A stretch of DNA of 64,000 nt from Rhizobium sp. BK251 (GCF_004345245.1 NZ_SLUQ01000006.1:248001-312000); one strand, 5' to 3'. Counted from the first letter of the stretch, positions 36,341-44,941 are shown. The notes: generated from the letters alone by a model not told the origin. A program made the numbers and translations.

Positions 36341-37804
36341 ATGTTGGCGTTGATGCAGTGGCTATCCGGCCTTGTGAATCGGTTTCGCCGGCCCCCACGG
36401 GCCGAGGCGACCGACGCGGTGCTGCGCTCCGGGCTTGCGCATTATCGGTGGGGCTCGGGGGTGATCAGGTTCACCGATATCTCCGCCGTCGGCCGGATGG
36501 CACCGGCCGAGATCGTGACCGAGATCATGCAGCAGCACTCAATCTGGGATGGCGATGCTGGCTTCCGGCGCACGGTCACCTATCTGCACGAGCTGGTGCA
36601 CTATCTGCAGGATCTGACGACCGGCATAGGCCACTGGGACTTCGTGCAGCGCCAGGCGGCCTATGACGAACTCATGCCCGCGATCGTCTCGCAATTCGAT
36701 GCGGGGCCATCGACCGCTCCGCCGGATGCACGCCGCTTCAAGGCGATGATCTCGGATTCCTTCTTCAACGGCTGGCCGCATGCCGATCGCAGCTGGGAGA
36801 AGCAATGCCTCGCCGACACGGCAAGGGGCAACGGCTGGCATTTGGAGGGCTGGGATATCACCGAGCTCTTCTCAATGGAGTCGATCCTGGAGACGGAGGC
36901 CGTGTTGCAAACCGTCGTGACCATCATGCGGACGAAGAGAACGCAGAATGCCCAGGCGATCCTGGATGACAACGTCTCCATCTTCAATCCGCTGAGGATG
37001 CCGGAGAAATACTCGGCGCTGTGCCGATTCATCCTGCAGCACACGATGCAGTCGTTCGGCTCTAAGGATGCGGAAACCTTCATCCAGGAACTGGGTGGCA
37101 CCGACGTCGATCTCGCCAAACTCTACCATAGCTATATTTTCCTGATCGATCTTGCCTGCGCGCATCCGCCTTCCCGCTTCTTCAAGGAAACCGACCTGCG
37201 CCGCGAGGACTTTCTGCCAGGCGTCCGCTTGATGCGATATATGTACGCTTTCCAGAACGGCCTGCCCGATGACGCGGACAATACCATCAGGACCGAATTG
37301 CGTTTGAACCAAGCTTGCGGCGTCGCCTATCCGACCGCCAGCGAGGTCTATCGGATGTGGGCGGAGGATTTTGTCGCTGCGCCGCAGACGCCCATGGTGA
37401 AAGTCCGCGCGGTCAGCGCCACCGGGCGACTCTCCTCCACCGATGCCTTTGCAAAGGCTGCAAACGGCGTCGCGGTCAATCAGATCCCGGTCGTTTATGC
37501 CATCGCAGGACTGAGCGGGACCCACAGCCTGCGTATAAACGAGCATAAATGGGACGAGGGCTACCGACACCTTGACGACTCCGCCGGATGGGACGCTGTG
37601 TTTCTGGAGTCTCTCAAAGCATTCTACACGCCTCGCCCATTTCGGTGTAGCGTGCCGCCGAGTTGTCCGGTCTGCCGCAAGGCGTGCCTCGAAGGATTTG
37701 GGTTCCCGTACGAAGTACCCTCTGACGAAGACTGTGTCGTGCATGCCTATTTGGTGGAGGAAAGCGCCCGGCGGGCGCGGGGCAAAGGTGGAGGTGACGA
37801 ATGA
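36341..37804 (+). CDS. Unrecognised protein with HExxH zinc-metallopeptidase motif
   Basis: This 487-residue protein is of unknown family. The clearest motif is HELVH at 83-87 (context TVTYLHELVHYLQDL), the HExxH zinc site. About 100 residues on, SMESILETEAVLQ offers glutamates of the kind that supply the third ligand in gluzincins. Near the C-terminus is a cysteine cluster, CSVPPSCPVCRKACLEG, with a CxxC that could bind another metal. No signal peptide or membrane segment is apparent. ATG 36341 was chosen because GGGGGA lies in front; the frame is open back to 36185 but that part looks non-coding. Its stop overlaps the next gene (ATGA). Function unknown; a peptidase or a peptidase-derived effector is an inference. 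Confidence 0.75.
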   Translation: MLALMQWLSGLVNRFRRPPRAEATDAVLRSGLAHYRWGSGVIRFTDISAVGRMAPAEIVTEIMQQHSIWDGDAGFRRTVTYLHELVHYLQDLTTGIGHWDFVQRQAAYDELMPAIVSQFDAGPSTAPPDARRFKAMISDSFFNGWPHADRSWEKQCLADTARGNGWHLEGWDITELFSMESILETEAVLQTVVTIMRTKRTQNAQAILDDNVSIFNPLRMPEKYSALCRFILQHTMQSFGSKDAETFIQELGGTDVDLAKLYHSYIFLIDLACAHPPSRFFKETDLRREDFLPGVRLMRYMYAFQNGLPDDADNTIRTELRLNQACGVAYPTASEVYRMWAEDFVAAPQTPMVKVRAVSATGRLSSTDAFAKAANGVAVNQIPVVYAIAGLSGTHSLRINEHKWDEGYRHLDDSAGWDAVFLESLKAFYTPRPFRCSVPPSCPVCRKACLEGFGFPYEVPSDEDCVVHAYLVEESARRARGKGGGDE

Positions 37805-38199
37805 GCAGGCCACTGAACGAGACCGATGTGAGCGCCTTCGAGGAAGGCGCAACCGATCTTTTTGTCGATCCGGCGGCAAACCGGGACGGCGAGGCGCTCC
37901 AGATCACGGGGCTGGAAATACTGGCGTTCATCGCCGCCAAGGTCGCATTGCCGGCTCTCGTCGCCTTCTCCTCGCGGGCGCTCTATGACAAATGGCGGAA
38001 GCCTTTGACGCGTGCCGATCTCGAGGCACTCCGCAAGGAGCTGATCGGCAAGAACCTGTCGCGAGAACCGGCGGTGCCGAGGGCAGAACTGATTTCCGAT
38101 GCCATTGCCAAACTCGTCGCCGAGGGGCTGGACGAGGAAAAGGCAAGAAGGATCGCCGGCGAGATTGTCGACAAGGCAACCGCCAAGGCGGCAGGGTGA
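37801..38199 (+). CDS. Small protein with one hydrophobic segment, coupled to the HExxH gene
   Basis: This 132-residue protein of unknown family overlaps the previous stop by 4 bp (ATGA), so it is translationally coupled. Residues about 35-60 (ALQITGLEILAFIAAKVALPALVAF) are hydrophobic enough for a membrane helix. The C-terminal half is a charged helical region (ADLEALRKELIGKNL, EGLDEEKARRIAGEIVDKAT). The pairing of a soluble metallopeptidase-like protein with a small helix-rich membrane protein is the main clue. It might be a partner, an anchor or an immunity factor; none of these can be shown from sequence. Confidence 0.72.
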   Translation: MSRPLNETDVSAFEEGATDLFVDPAANRDGEALQITGLEILAFIAAKVALPALVAFSSRALYDKWRKPLTRADLEALRKELIGKNLSREPAVPRAELISDAIAKLVAEGLDEEKARRIAGEIVDKATAKAAG

Positions 38200-38418
38200 G
38201 GCTTTAGCCCGAATCCAACCCGCATCGCAGCGATGTCGCGGGCCGGAACGCGCTTCATTCGATTCAGCCACGACCGACGCAGCAGCGTTTTCGCGGGCGG
38301 CTCCACCGTGATTGCGAGTGGAGACAGCCTGCGCTATGCTGCAATGCAGCACATTTCAGGCGCAGCATTCAGTCGGGCTTGCAAGCCACCCCGCGTGGCG
38401 AAACGGAGGGAACTGGAC

Positions 38419-38757
38419 ATGCCGATGTTCAAGATGCCGCTTTCCGGCGATGTCGTTCAGTCCATAAATCCCTGGACGGCTTTCTTCAGTCCGATCGGCA
38501 GCCAGTTCGGCGTGGTCAACATCAATTTCGGGCAATCGAGCGCACCGCAGGTCGAGCAGGAGGTACTCACCGACGTCGGCAGCTATGGACGACAGCTCGG
38601 CCGGATGGGTGATGCGCTCGTCGTGCTCCTCGCCCATTTCAAACCGGACAAGCCGCTGAGCGCGGAAGAAACCGCGGCGATCGACGCACTGAAGGCGATG
38701 CTGGAGCAGATCGCCGAAATCAAGGAGCGTCACGCGCGCCCCGCGCTTCGCCCGTAG
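38419..38757 (+). CDS. Conserved-looking small protein of unknown function
   Basis: This 112-residue protein has its start at 38419 chosen by a strong ribosome site (GGAGGG) and a natural N-terminus, MPMFKMPLSGDVVQSINPW. A glycine- and aromatic-rich first half (FFSPIGSQFGVVNINFGQ) is followed by a helical C-terminal half, LSAEETAAIDALKAMLEQIAEI. No signal peptide or catalytic motif was seen. It lies 219 bp after the previous gene on the same strand. It may belong to the same cluster or be independent. Confidence 0.7.
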   Translation: MPMFKMPLSGDVVQSINPWTAFFSPIGSQFGVVNINFGQSSAPQVEQEVLTDVGSYGRQLGRMGDALVVLLAHFKPDKPLSAEETAAIDALKAMLEQIAEIKERHARPALRP

Positions 38758-38901
38758 CAGAGCGGAGATGCGCCCTGTCTTGCCTTTGTTGCAGGGTATC
38801 CCGCTACCGCTCCGCCAATCATCAGCAACATGAATCGATGCAGCTTGATCGATTCCGATTAGTCGTTGGACGTGCCGCGCGCTCAGTGGGACTCTCTTCC
38901 C

Positions 38902-39138
38902 ATGACAACCGGCTCCAACGACTTGCTCCTCACGCGCATCGATCCCGCATGCAACATGGCGCGTTTCTATTACCTTTCGGTCGAACCGTCCTTGTTCGGC
39001 GGCTGCTCGCTCGTGCGCTCATGGGGAAGGATCGGCACGCGCGGCCGCATCCGCGTGGAGCTCTATCAACGGCTTGCGGAGGCGAAACACCGGTTCGGCG
39101 AGCTCGCCGCGGCAAAGCGGCGGCGAGGCTACTGCTAG
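38902..39138 (+). CDS. Small WGR-domain protein
   Basis: This 78-residue protein consists almost only of a WGR domain. ACNMARFYYLSVEPSLFGGCSLVRSWGRIGTRG contains the WGR triplet that names the fold, followed by a helix, LAEAKHRFGELAAAKRRRGY. WGR domains occur in PARPs and in bacterial MolR-like proteins and are thought to bind nucleic acid. Free-standing copies of this size are frequent on rhizobial plasmids, with no assigned role. An alternative start at 38866 is in frame but has no better ribosome site. Confidence 0.78.
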   Translation: MTTGSNDLLLTRIDPACNMARFYYLSVEPSLFGGCSLVRSWGRIGTRGRIRVELYQRLAEAKHRFGELAAAKRRRGYC

Positions 39139-39193
39139 GATTTGATCGCCGGCTCAAACATTTCGAGACGGCGATCTGTCCTTTGCGGGAGGT

Positions 39194-39454
39194 CTAAGCG
39201 GCGCGCGTGGCCGAGCTCAGGGGGATCTCGACATCGATCTCGAGCGTCGAGACATGTTCGCCACGATCCATTCTCACCTGCACCCGGTCGCCGTCCACCT
39301 GGACGTGCTTCGCAATGACGGCCAGGATTTCGTCCCGAAGGAGCGAGGCGAGGTCCGCCCCGAACGTGGACCTTTCATGGGCGAGCAGCACCTGGAGACG
39401 CTCGCGCGCCATGGGTGCCGATTTTTTCTTGTTGAAGAAACGGAACACGTTCAT
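39194..39454 (-). CDS. minE: Cell-division topological specificity factor MinE
   Basis: This 86-residue protein matches MinE length. The N-terminal MinD-activating part has the pattern of MinE ([21 protein letters not shown], then VLLAHERS). The C-terminal dimerisation domain is [20 protein letters not shown] and continues to [12 protein letters not shown]. It overlaps the minD stop by 4 bp. MinE stimulates MinD ATPase and confines the division inhibitor away from mid-cell. Confidence 0.95.
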   Translation of the reverse strand: MNVFRFFNKKKSAPMARERLQVLLAHERSTFGADLASLLRDEILAVIAKHVQVDGDRVQVRMDRGEHVSTLEIDVEIPLSSATRAA

Positions 39455-40266
39455 GCAGCCCTCCGCCCGAAGATCTTGCCGAACAATCCACGCTTCTCGC
39501 CCGGAATGGTAACCGGCAGCGTCTCGCCGGCGAGCCGGCGGGCAGCGTCGAAATAAGCCATCGCAGGCGCGCTGCGGCTATCGGCAAGCGTTACCGGCGC
39601 CCCGATATTGGAAGCGCGAAGCACATCCATGCTTTCCGGGATGATGCCCAGGAGCGGAATGGACAGGATCTCCAGCACGTCGTCCACCTTGAGCATGTCG
39701 CCACGCTCGGCGCGGGTCGCATCGTAGCGGGTCAGGAGCAGGTGCTTCTCGATGCGCTCGCCGCGTTCGGCCTTTTCCGTTTTCGAGTCGAGGAGGCCGA
39801 TGATGCGATCGGAGTCGCGCACGGACGAGACTTCGGGGTTTGTGACGACGACGGCCATATCGGCGTGGCGCATGGCAAGAGTGGCGCCGCGTTCGATTCC
39901 CGCCGGGCTGTCGCAGATGATCCAGTCGAAATGCCTTCTCAGGTCGTTGACGACCCGCTCGACACCCTCTGTCGTCAATGCATCCTTATCGCGTGTCTGC
40001 GATGCGGGAAGGAGAAACAGCGTCTCCAATCGCTTGTCGCGGATCAATGCCTGGGGAAGCTTGGCATCGCCCTGGACGACGTTGATCAGGTCGTAGACGA
40101 CTCTGCGCTCCGCGCCCATGACAAGATCGAGGTTCCGCAGCCCGACGTCGAAATCGACGACGACAGTCTTTTCATTCCGCTGCGCCAGGGCCGCCCCGAG
40201 CGCAGCCGTCGAGGTCGTTTTGCCGACGCCACCCTTCCCCGAAGTTACGACAATTACCTTGCCCAT
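39451..40266 (-). CDS. minD: Septum-site-determining ATPase MinD
   Basis: This 271-residue ParA/MinD ATPase has the deviant Walker [11 protein letters not shown], with Lys11 and Lys16, then [19 protein letters not shown] and [20 protein letters not shown]. It ends in the amphipathic membrane-targeting tail [14 protein letters not shown]. Start 40266 is preceded by AGGAGAGGGAA. It recruits MinC to the membrane and oscillates under MinE control in other bacteria. It is not to be confused with the RepA ATPase at 13235. Confidence 0.96.
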   Translation of the reverse strand: MGKVIVVTSGKGGVGKTTSTAALGAALAQRNEKTVVVDFDVGLRNLDLVMGAERRVVYDLINVVQGDAKLPQALIRDKRLETLFLLPASQTRDKDALTTEGVERVVNDLRRHFDWIICDSPAGIERGATLAMRHADMAVVVTNPEVSSVRDSDRIIGLLDSKTEKAERGERIEKHLLLTRYDATRAERGDMLKVDDVLEILSIPLLGIIPESMDVLRASNIGAPVTLADSRSAPAMAYFDAARRLAGETLPVTIPGEKRGLFGKIFGRRAA

Positions 40267-40300
40267 TCTTTCCCTCTCCTGTGTGATGCCGGCGTTCGGC

Positions 40301-41029
40301 TCAGATAATTTTCTCTGCCATGATCGCGTCGTCCTCGAGCCAAAGCTGCACCGCCTGCCCACGCAGGTCGGTCGCGAGGTCATCCGCGGTCTTGTAAATT
40401 CCGTCTATGGCCAGAAGCTCGGCCTCGAGCTTGCGGCAGAAGATTCGTGCGGACGCATTGCCCACGGAGCCAGCGAGAACCCGCCCGCGCAGCGATCCGT
40501 AAACATGGACGGATCCGCCCGCTATGATCTCGGCGCCCGAGGCGACCGATCCGATGACGGTCACGTCGCCATCGGGAAAGATGACGGATTGGCCGGAGCG
40601 GACGGGCTCGCGGATGACGATCGAGGCAGACGACGGACGTTGCACCTGAATCTGCACCTCGGGACTAGCCTTCGGCGTCTCCGCCGGCGCGTCAGCGTTC
40701 ACGTCGAAATCGGAGACGGGGCGCCCGCCTTTCATCGCGGGCGGCATGCCTGCCTCCAGCTGCGAAGGGCGCGCGCCCTCGATGCCCATGATTCGGACAT
40801 TCCGGCTCGAAAGGTCCGCAATCAACTGCCGAAGCTGCGATCTGTCGATCGAAAGATCCGATATGTCCAGAACGACCGGGCGGCCGAGGAAGAACCCTGC
40901 GGAGCGTGCCGCAAGATCGTCCAGCCGGGTCAGCCAGTCGTCGAAGGGAAGGTCCGGGGAAAGGACGACCGCCAGGAATGAACGGCCTTTGATACGAATC
41001 GAGCGGGCGGCTGTTAACACTTTGGTCAT
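40301..41029 (-). CDS. minC: Septum-site-determining protein MinC
   Basis: This 242-residue protein has the MinC N-terminal domain (about 8-105, SIRIKGRSFLAVVLSPDLPFDDWL), a proline/acidic linker, and the C-terminal beta-helix domain (about 145-240). The latter has SGQSVIFPDGDVTVIGSVASGAEI, GGSVHVYGSLRGRVLAG and ARIFCRKLEAELLAI. It inhibits FtsZ assembly at the poles. First gene of the minCDE operon, 34 bp before minD. A CtrA-type box lies just upstream. Confidence 0.95.
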   Translation of the reverse strand: MTKVLTAARSIRIKGRSFLAVVLSPDLPFDDWLTRLDDLAARSAGFFLGRPVVLDISDLSIDRSQLRQLIADLSSRNVRIMGIEGARPSQLEAGMPPAMKGGRPVSDFDVNADAPAETPKASPEVQIQVQRPSSASIVIREPVRSGQSVIFPDGDVTVIGSVASGAEIIAGGSVHVYGSLRGRVLAGSVGNASARIFCRKLEAELLAIDGIYKTADDLATDLRGQAVQLWLEDDAIMAEKII

Positions 41030-41070
41030 CTACGTTAATTTTCCGTTGCGACGGTCTATTCCGTGCATGG

Positions 41071-41086
41071 TTAACGAATAGTTAAC
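41071..41086. promoter_or_regulatory. CtrA-type box upstream of minC
   Basis: TTAA (41071-41074), seven bases, TTAAC (41082-41086) is an exact match to the CtrA consensus TTAA-N7-TTAAC. It is 42 bp before the minC start codon. CtrA is the master cell-cycle regulator of alphaproteobacteria and has been reported to influence min genes in Sinorhizobium. Confidence 0.65.
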
Positions 41087-41253
41087 GTCGGACCCTGCCC
41101 GAAGCTTGCCTGGAGCTAGTGTCCGGGAAGCCACATAGGCGGCGGGCAGCTTCGCCCGCCGGTCTCGGCATAGGTTTTTGCCGCTTGAGCGGCGCTACAG
41201 TGGGGGCAAATGATGAGAGGCTGCGGTGGGCAAGCCCATCGCAGCGCCTGCCG

Positions 41254-42219
41254 TCAGTTGGATGCGGGTCGGGTGGCCGGGCGCACCAAACGCCGTTCGA
41301 TGCGTCCCGCGACGGAGAAGATGAGGAACTCGCTGTCCTTGCCGATCTTCTCGCCATCCATGAGCCTGACCACGTCATCGATTCCGGAAACCGACTGACC
41401 GTCGATGGCGAGCAGATAGTCGCCCTCCTCCAGGCCGGCCTGCTTTGCAGGACCGTCCGGCTCGACTCGGCGGAGACGCACGGCCGTCGATTGGGAAACG
41501 CCCGCCTCAAGCGCGATGCGGCGCTGCAGATCGACCGTGTCGGCAGCAATGCCGATATAGGCGCGGCGAACCTGTCCGAAACGGAGCAGTTCGGAAACCA
41601 CATGCTTTGCCGTATTGGAGGCGACCGAGAAGGCAATGCTTTGAGCACCCTGGATGACAGCGGTGTTGACGCCGATGATCTCGCCGGCGGACGACACGAG
41701 CGGGCCACCGGAGTTGCCGGGGTTGAGCGCAGCGTCAGTCTGGATGATGTCGTCCATCAGACGCCCGCTCGCCGCGCGCATGGAGCGCCCGAGCGCCGAT
41801 ACGATGCCGGCCGTCACGGTCCATTCGAAGCCAAGAGGATTGCCGATGGCAATGGCGATATGGCCACGCTTCAGGGTTTTCGAATCGCCAAGCTTTGCCC
41901 AGGCGCCCGACCAATCGTTGGCGCGGATGAGCGCAAGGTCCGTGTCCGGATCCCGGCCGAGAACCCTGCCCTCGACGACCGTTCCTTCGGGGGTCGTGAT
42001 CCTGACGTTCCTGGCGTCGTCCACCACGTGGTTGTTCGTAACGACAAGGCCGTCGGGCGAGATTGCAAAGCCGGAACCATGGCCCGCGCGGCCACCGATC
42101 CTTTCGATCCGGCTGACTGCGGGGCCGACGAGATCGACCGCCGCGGATACAGAATGAGAATAGGCATCGAGCAGCCCGGCATCGGAAGACGGCTGGATGT
42201 CACGATCAATGAAGCCCAT
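41254..42219 (-). CDS. Trypsin-like serine protease, HtrA/DegP family with one PDZ domain
   Basis: This 321-residue protein has its protease domain at about 20-215 with the triad His64 (TNNHVV), Asp94 (DTDLALI) and Ser170 (NPGNSGGPL). One PDZ domain follows (about 220-310: RAYIGIAADTVDLQ, GPAKQAGLEEGDYLLAIDGQSV). Unlike DegP/DegQ, the N-terminus (MGFIDRDIQPSSDAG) has no signal peptide or membrane anchor, so it may act in the cytoplasm or on an unusual target. It stands alone, divergent from the luciferase-like gene. Confidence 0.88.
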   Translation of the reverse strand: MGFIDRDIQPSSDAGLLDAYSHSVSAAVDLVGPAVSRIERIGGRAGHGSGFAISPDGLVVTNNHVVDDARNVRITTPEGTVVEGRVLGRDPDTDLALIRANDWSGAWAKLGDSKTLKRGHIAIAIGNPLGFEWTVTAGIVSALGRSMRAASGRLMDDIIQTDAALNPGNSGGPLVSSAGEIIGVNTAVIQGAQSIAFSVASNTAKHVVSELLRFGQVRRAYIGIAADTVDLQRRIALEAGVSQSTAVRLRRVEPDGPAKQAGLEEGDYLLAIDGQSVSGIDDVVRLMDGEKIGKDSEFLIFSVAGRIERRLVRPATRPASN

Positions 42220-42285
42220 TGAAAACTCCTCGGACGCTTGTGGCGTCGCAGTGAGGAACGGCAGCGGCTGCGGAAAAGCGAGAAG

Positions 42286-42312
42286 CTGTCAGTTCGACAG
42301 GTTAAAGTTAAC
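42286..42312. promoter_or_regulatory. Two adjacent palindromes in the htrA-like/monooxygenase divergent region
   Basis: CTGTC-AGTTC-GACAG (42286-42300) is directly followed by GTTAA-AG-TTAAC (42301-42312). They lie 67-93 bp upstream of the protease gene and about 235 bp before the monooxygenase gene. They are probably operator sites, but the binding protein is unknown. The rest of the 327-bp intergenic stretch (42220-42546) showed nothing else. Confidence 0.4.
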
Positions 42313-42546
42313 ACTGAGGTGATGTGGCCGAGGCCAATATTCAAGACTCGCGCCGGCGGCGCTCGTTGCGAGGCGAGCCGGCGGCGGACGCCAATCGATC
42401 TCCCGGCAAGATCTTGCACGACTCTCGCCCGCGCCTCGTCCATGCTGCGCATCGCGATTCCGACGGTCAGCACATTGCCGGCTATATCCAGAGCCCGAAC
42501 TGTGCCATGAACGGGAATTGTTTCGGCCCTCCTGTTGACGTAGGTG

Positions 42547-43572
42547 ATGATGAAAAAGATCGGTTTTCTCTCGTTCGGACACTGGACGCCCTCGCCCCAA
42601 TCGCAAACGCGCTCGGCGTCGGACACGCTGCTGCAGTCCATCGACCTTGCCGTCGCGGCCGAGGAACTGGGCGCGGACGGAGCCTATTTCCGGGTGCATC
42701 ACTTCGCCCGCCAACTTGCTTCGCCGTTTCCGTTGCTCGCGGCCGTCGGCGCCAGGACGAGCCGCATCGAGATCGGCACCGCCGTCATCGACATGCGCTA
42801 CGAGAACCCGCTTTACATGGCCGAGGATGCCAGCGCCGCGGACCTTATCGCCGGCGGGCGCCTGCAGCTTGGCATAAGCCGCGGTTCGCCCGAGCAGGTG
42901 ATCGATGGCTGGCGTTATTTCGGCTATGCTCCGGAGGAGGGCCAGACCGACGCAGACATGGGCCGCCGCCACGCGGAGGTGTTCCTCGATGTGCTCAAGG
43001 GCGAGGGTTTCGCCCAGCCGAATCCGCGGCCGATGTTCCCCAATCCACCCGGCCTGCTGCGCCTCGAACCCCATTCCGAGGGGCTTCGCGAGCGAATCTG
43101 GTGGGGTGCCGGCTCCAATGCCACCGCGGTCTGGGCAGCCAAGTTAGGCATGTACCTGCAGAGCTCCACCTTGAAGGATGACGAGACTGGCGAGGCCTTC
43201 CACATCCAGCAAGCCAAGCAGATCCGTGCCTATCGAGAGGCCTGGAAGGAAGCGGGCCATGCCCGCGAACCGCGTGTCTCGGTCAGCCGCAGCGTCTTCG
43301 CCCTGGTGAACGATCGCGACCGGGCCTATTTCGGCCATGGCAACAAGGAACAGGATTCGATCGGCTTCATTGACGAGAACACCCGGGCGATCTTCGGCCG
43401 TTCCTATGCCGCCGAGCCGGATGCACTCATCGAGGAACTGCGAAAGGACGAGGCGATCGCGGAGGCCGATACCCTGCTTCTGACCGTCCCTAACCAGCTC
43501 GGCGTCGAATACAACGCGCATGTCATCGAGGCGATTCTCAAGCATGTGGCCCCGGCCCTCGGCTGGCGCTGA
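42547..43572 (+). CDS. LLM-class (luciferase-like) flavin-dependent monooxygenase
   Basis: This is a 341-residue TIM-barrel flavoprotein of the bacterial luciferase family. Landmarks are KKIGFLSFGHWTPS at the start, AVAAEELGADGAYFRVHHFAR, EIGTAVIDMRYENPLYMAEDA, and AGGRLQLGISRGSPEQVIDGW, the flavin phosphate region. Overlapping starts GTG 42544, ATG 42547 and ATG 42550 cannot be separated. Such enzymes oxidise diverse small molecules using FMNH2; the substrate is unknown. No flavin reductase gene is adjacent. Confidence 0.85.
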   Translation: MMKKIGFLSFGHWTPSPQSQTRSASDTLLQSIDLAVAAEELGADGAYFRVHHFARQLASPFPLLAAVGARTSRIEIGTAVIDMRYENPLYMAEDASAADLIAGGRLQLGISRGSPEQVIDGWRYFGYAPEEGQTDADMGRRHAEVFLDVLKGEGFAQPNPRPMFPNPPGLLRLEPHSEGLRERIWWGAGSNATAVWAAKLGMYLQSSTLKDDETGEAFHIQQAKQIRAYREAWKEAGHAREPRVSVSRSVFALVNDRDRAYFGHGNKEQDSIGFIDENTRAIFGRSYAAEPDALIEELRKDEAIAEADTLLLTVPNQLGVEYNAHVIEAILKHVAPALGWR

Positions 43573-43632
43573 GGCACAACCTCAAAGCCGCACCGCAGAG
43601 CCGCTGCCCGCGGCTCTACCCCGGGCGCGACA

Positions 43633-44526
43633 TCAACGGACTTTCTTGGCCGCGTTCGCTCCGCTCCACAGCGAACCCGGGTTGGCGCGATTCGGATGAA
43701 GTTCGAGCATGGCGTCGTAGAGTTCGCGCGGTGTTTTCGTTGTTTCATCAAGACGGTTGAAATCTCGAAGATATTGCCGCGTTTCGGCAATGTTGCGCGG
43801 GTCGTCGTCATTCTCAGGTATCTTGTGGCCGGCCACCACCGCCTTGGGCTCGAGTGCTTCGAGTTTGTCCAGCGCGGCAATCCACTCCAGCCGGCTTTGC
43901 TTGGTGGTCTCTGCGAGATAGGGATGAATTCCGTTGTAGACGACGTCACCGGCGACGATCAGCCCGATCGAGGGGACATGCAGGCTCGTGGAAAAGGCCG
44001 TGTCGGTCTGGCCGGTATCGACGACGACGAGCTTGTGCCCTTCCAGTTCCAGCATGTTGCCGTCGAGCGGCTCTGCGGCCCGCAGCCGTTCGGGTATCTG
44101 GCCCGGCACGCGCTTGCGCCAGAAGCCGTCGATCGTTTCCGGCGTCAGTTGCGCCTTCATTGCCTCAACAATCACCGGCGCCGCAACAGCCCTCGCGTGC
44201 GGAAAGCGCTCGAGGAGCGTGGCAATACCGAAGAAGTGGTCGCCATGGGCATGGGTTATGTAGATGGCCGTGAGGTTCTTGCCGCTTGCAGCCACCCAGT
44301 CTGCCAGCCTTTGTGACTGATCGGTCGTCAGAAACGTGTCGACCAGGACCGCATCACGCTCACCGTGGATGAGGGTCGACGAATTAGCGACCCAGGCCCA
44401 TTCTTCCTGGCCGGGCGGCACGTCAGGCGTCAGCCCAGGACGTCGTATTGTAAACACTTGCCAGCCAAGAGCGGTGTCGCTTGCTGAATACACTGCCATC
44501 TCCGTGGTTATCGATTGGACGTTCAA
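43633..44526 (-). CDS. Metallo-beta-lactamase-fold hydrolase
   Basis: This 297-residue protein has the metal motif THAHGDHFFG (His92, His94, Asp96, His97). Further ligands are consistent with VVDTGQTDTAFST, IVAGDVVYNGIHPYLAE (Asp) and VVAGHKIPENDDDP (His). Opening strands DAVLVDTFLTTDQSQRLADW are typical. These are binuclear zinc hydrolases of broad role (thioesters, lactones, phosphodiesters). An in-frame ATG at 44499 is an alternative start. It converges on the monooxygenase gene. Function not assignable. Confidence 0.85.
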   Translation of the reverse strand: MNVQSITTEMAVYSASDTALGWQVFTIRRPGLTPDVPPGQEEWAWVANSSTLIHGERDAVLVDTFLTTDQSQRLADWVAASGKNLTAIYITHAHGDHFFGIATLLERFPHARAVAAPVIVEAMKAQLTPETIDGFWRKRVPGQIPERLRAAEPLDGNMLELEGHKLVVVDTGQTDTAFSTSLHVPSIGLIVAGDVVYNGIHPYLAETTKQSRLEWIAALDKLEALEPKAVVAGHKIPENDDDPRNIAETRQYLRDFNRLDETTKTPRELYDAMLELHPNRANPGSLWSGANAAKKVR

Positions 44527-44663
44527 GGTCGAACCATGTGGATCCGCAGGTCTTCGCGCGAGTTTAAATGTGCGAAGAATTGATAATGCGAAGACGGCGC
44601 CTCGGTTCCTTTGGCTTGGGATCGACAGATATGGACCGGCTTGCGCGAGTGAGCATCCCGCAC

Positions 44664-44818
44664 AAAAAGACCCCCAGTCACGAAGGCTGGGGGCATCGCA
44701 GGCAATAGCTTAGGGGGACCGTCGGCCTGCAAAGCCCAAACCACCTTGTCGGGGGACCCGTGGCTTGGGATCTATAAATTCTCCAATACCTTGCGGCGCT
44801 GGTTGCTGTACTGTCCTC
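44664..44818 (-). ncRNA. Candidate trans-acting small RNA with three stem-loops
   Basis: Read on the minus strand, three clean hairpins follow each other. SL1 has a 10-bp stem (44760-44769 with 44735-44744). SL2 has a 6-bp stem (44725-44730 with 44698-44703). SL3 is a terminator with a 7-bp CCCCCAG/CTGGGGG stem (44687-44693 with 44671-44677) and a T run at 44664-44668. The loops of SL1 and SL2 both expose GGTCCCCC (SL1 reads GGGTCCCCCG). A TATTGT box at 44825-44830 could set the start near 44818, giving about 155 nt. No gene reads leftward into the terminator. The architecture is that of rhizobial trans-acting sRNAs, but I cannot name the family. Confidence 0.62.
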
Positions 44819-44941
44819 ACCAATACAATAGCACCGAAGGTGTTCACGAACTCGTCACACCTAAGCGAGCGACATGTGAGCGTCCGGCAGTCCCTTGACT
44901 CCCGAAAAAATTAGAACATAATAGGAACACTGCCGTCCACC

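Noticed and set aside
41141-41160. GGCGGGC/GCCCGCC hairpin between minC and the htrA-like gene as a terminator
   Set aside because: Neither strand has a T run next to it; it lies beyond the end of the protease gene and may be only a GC-rich palindrome.
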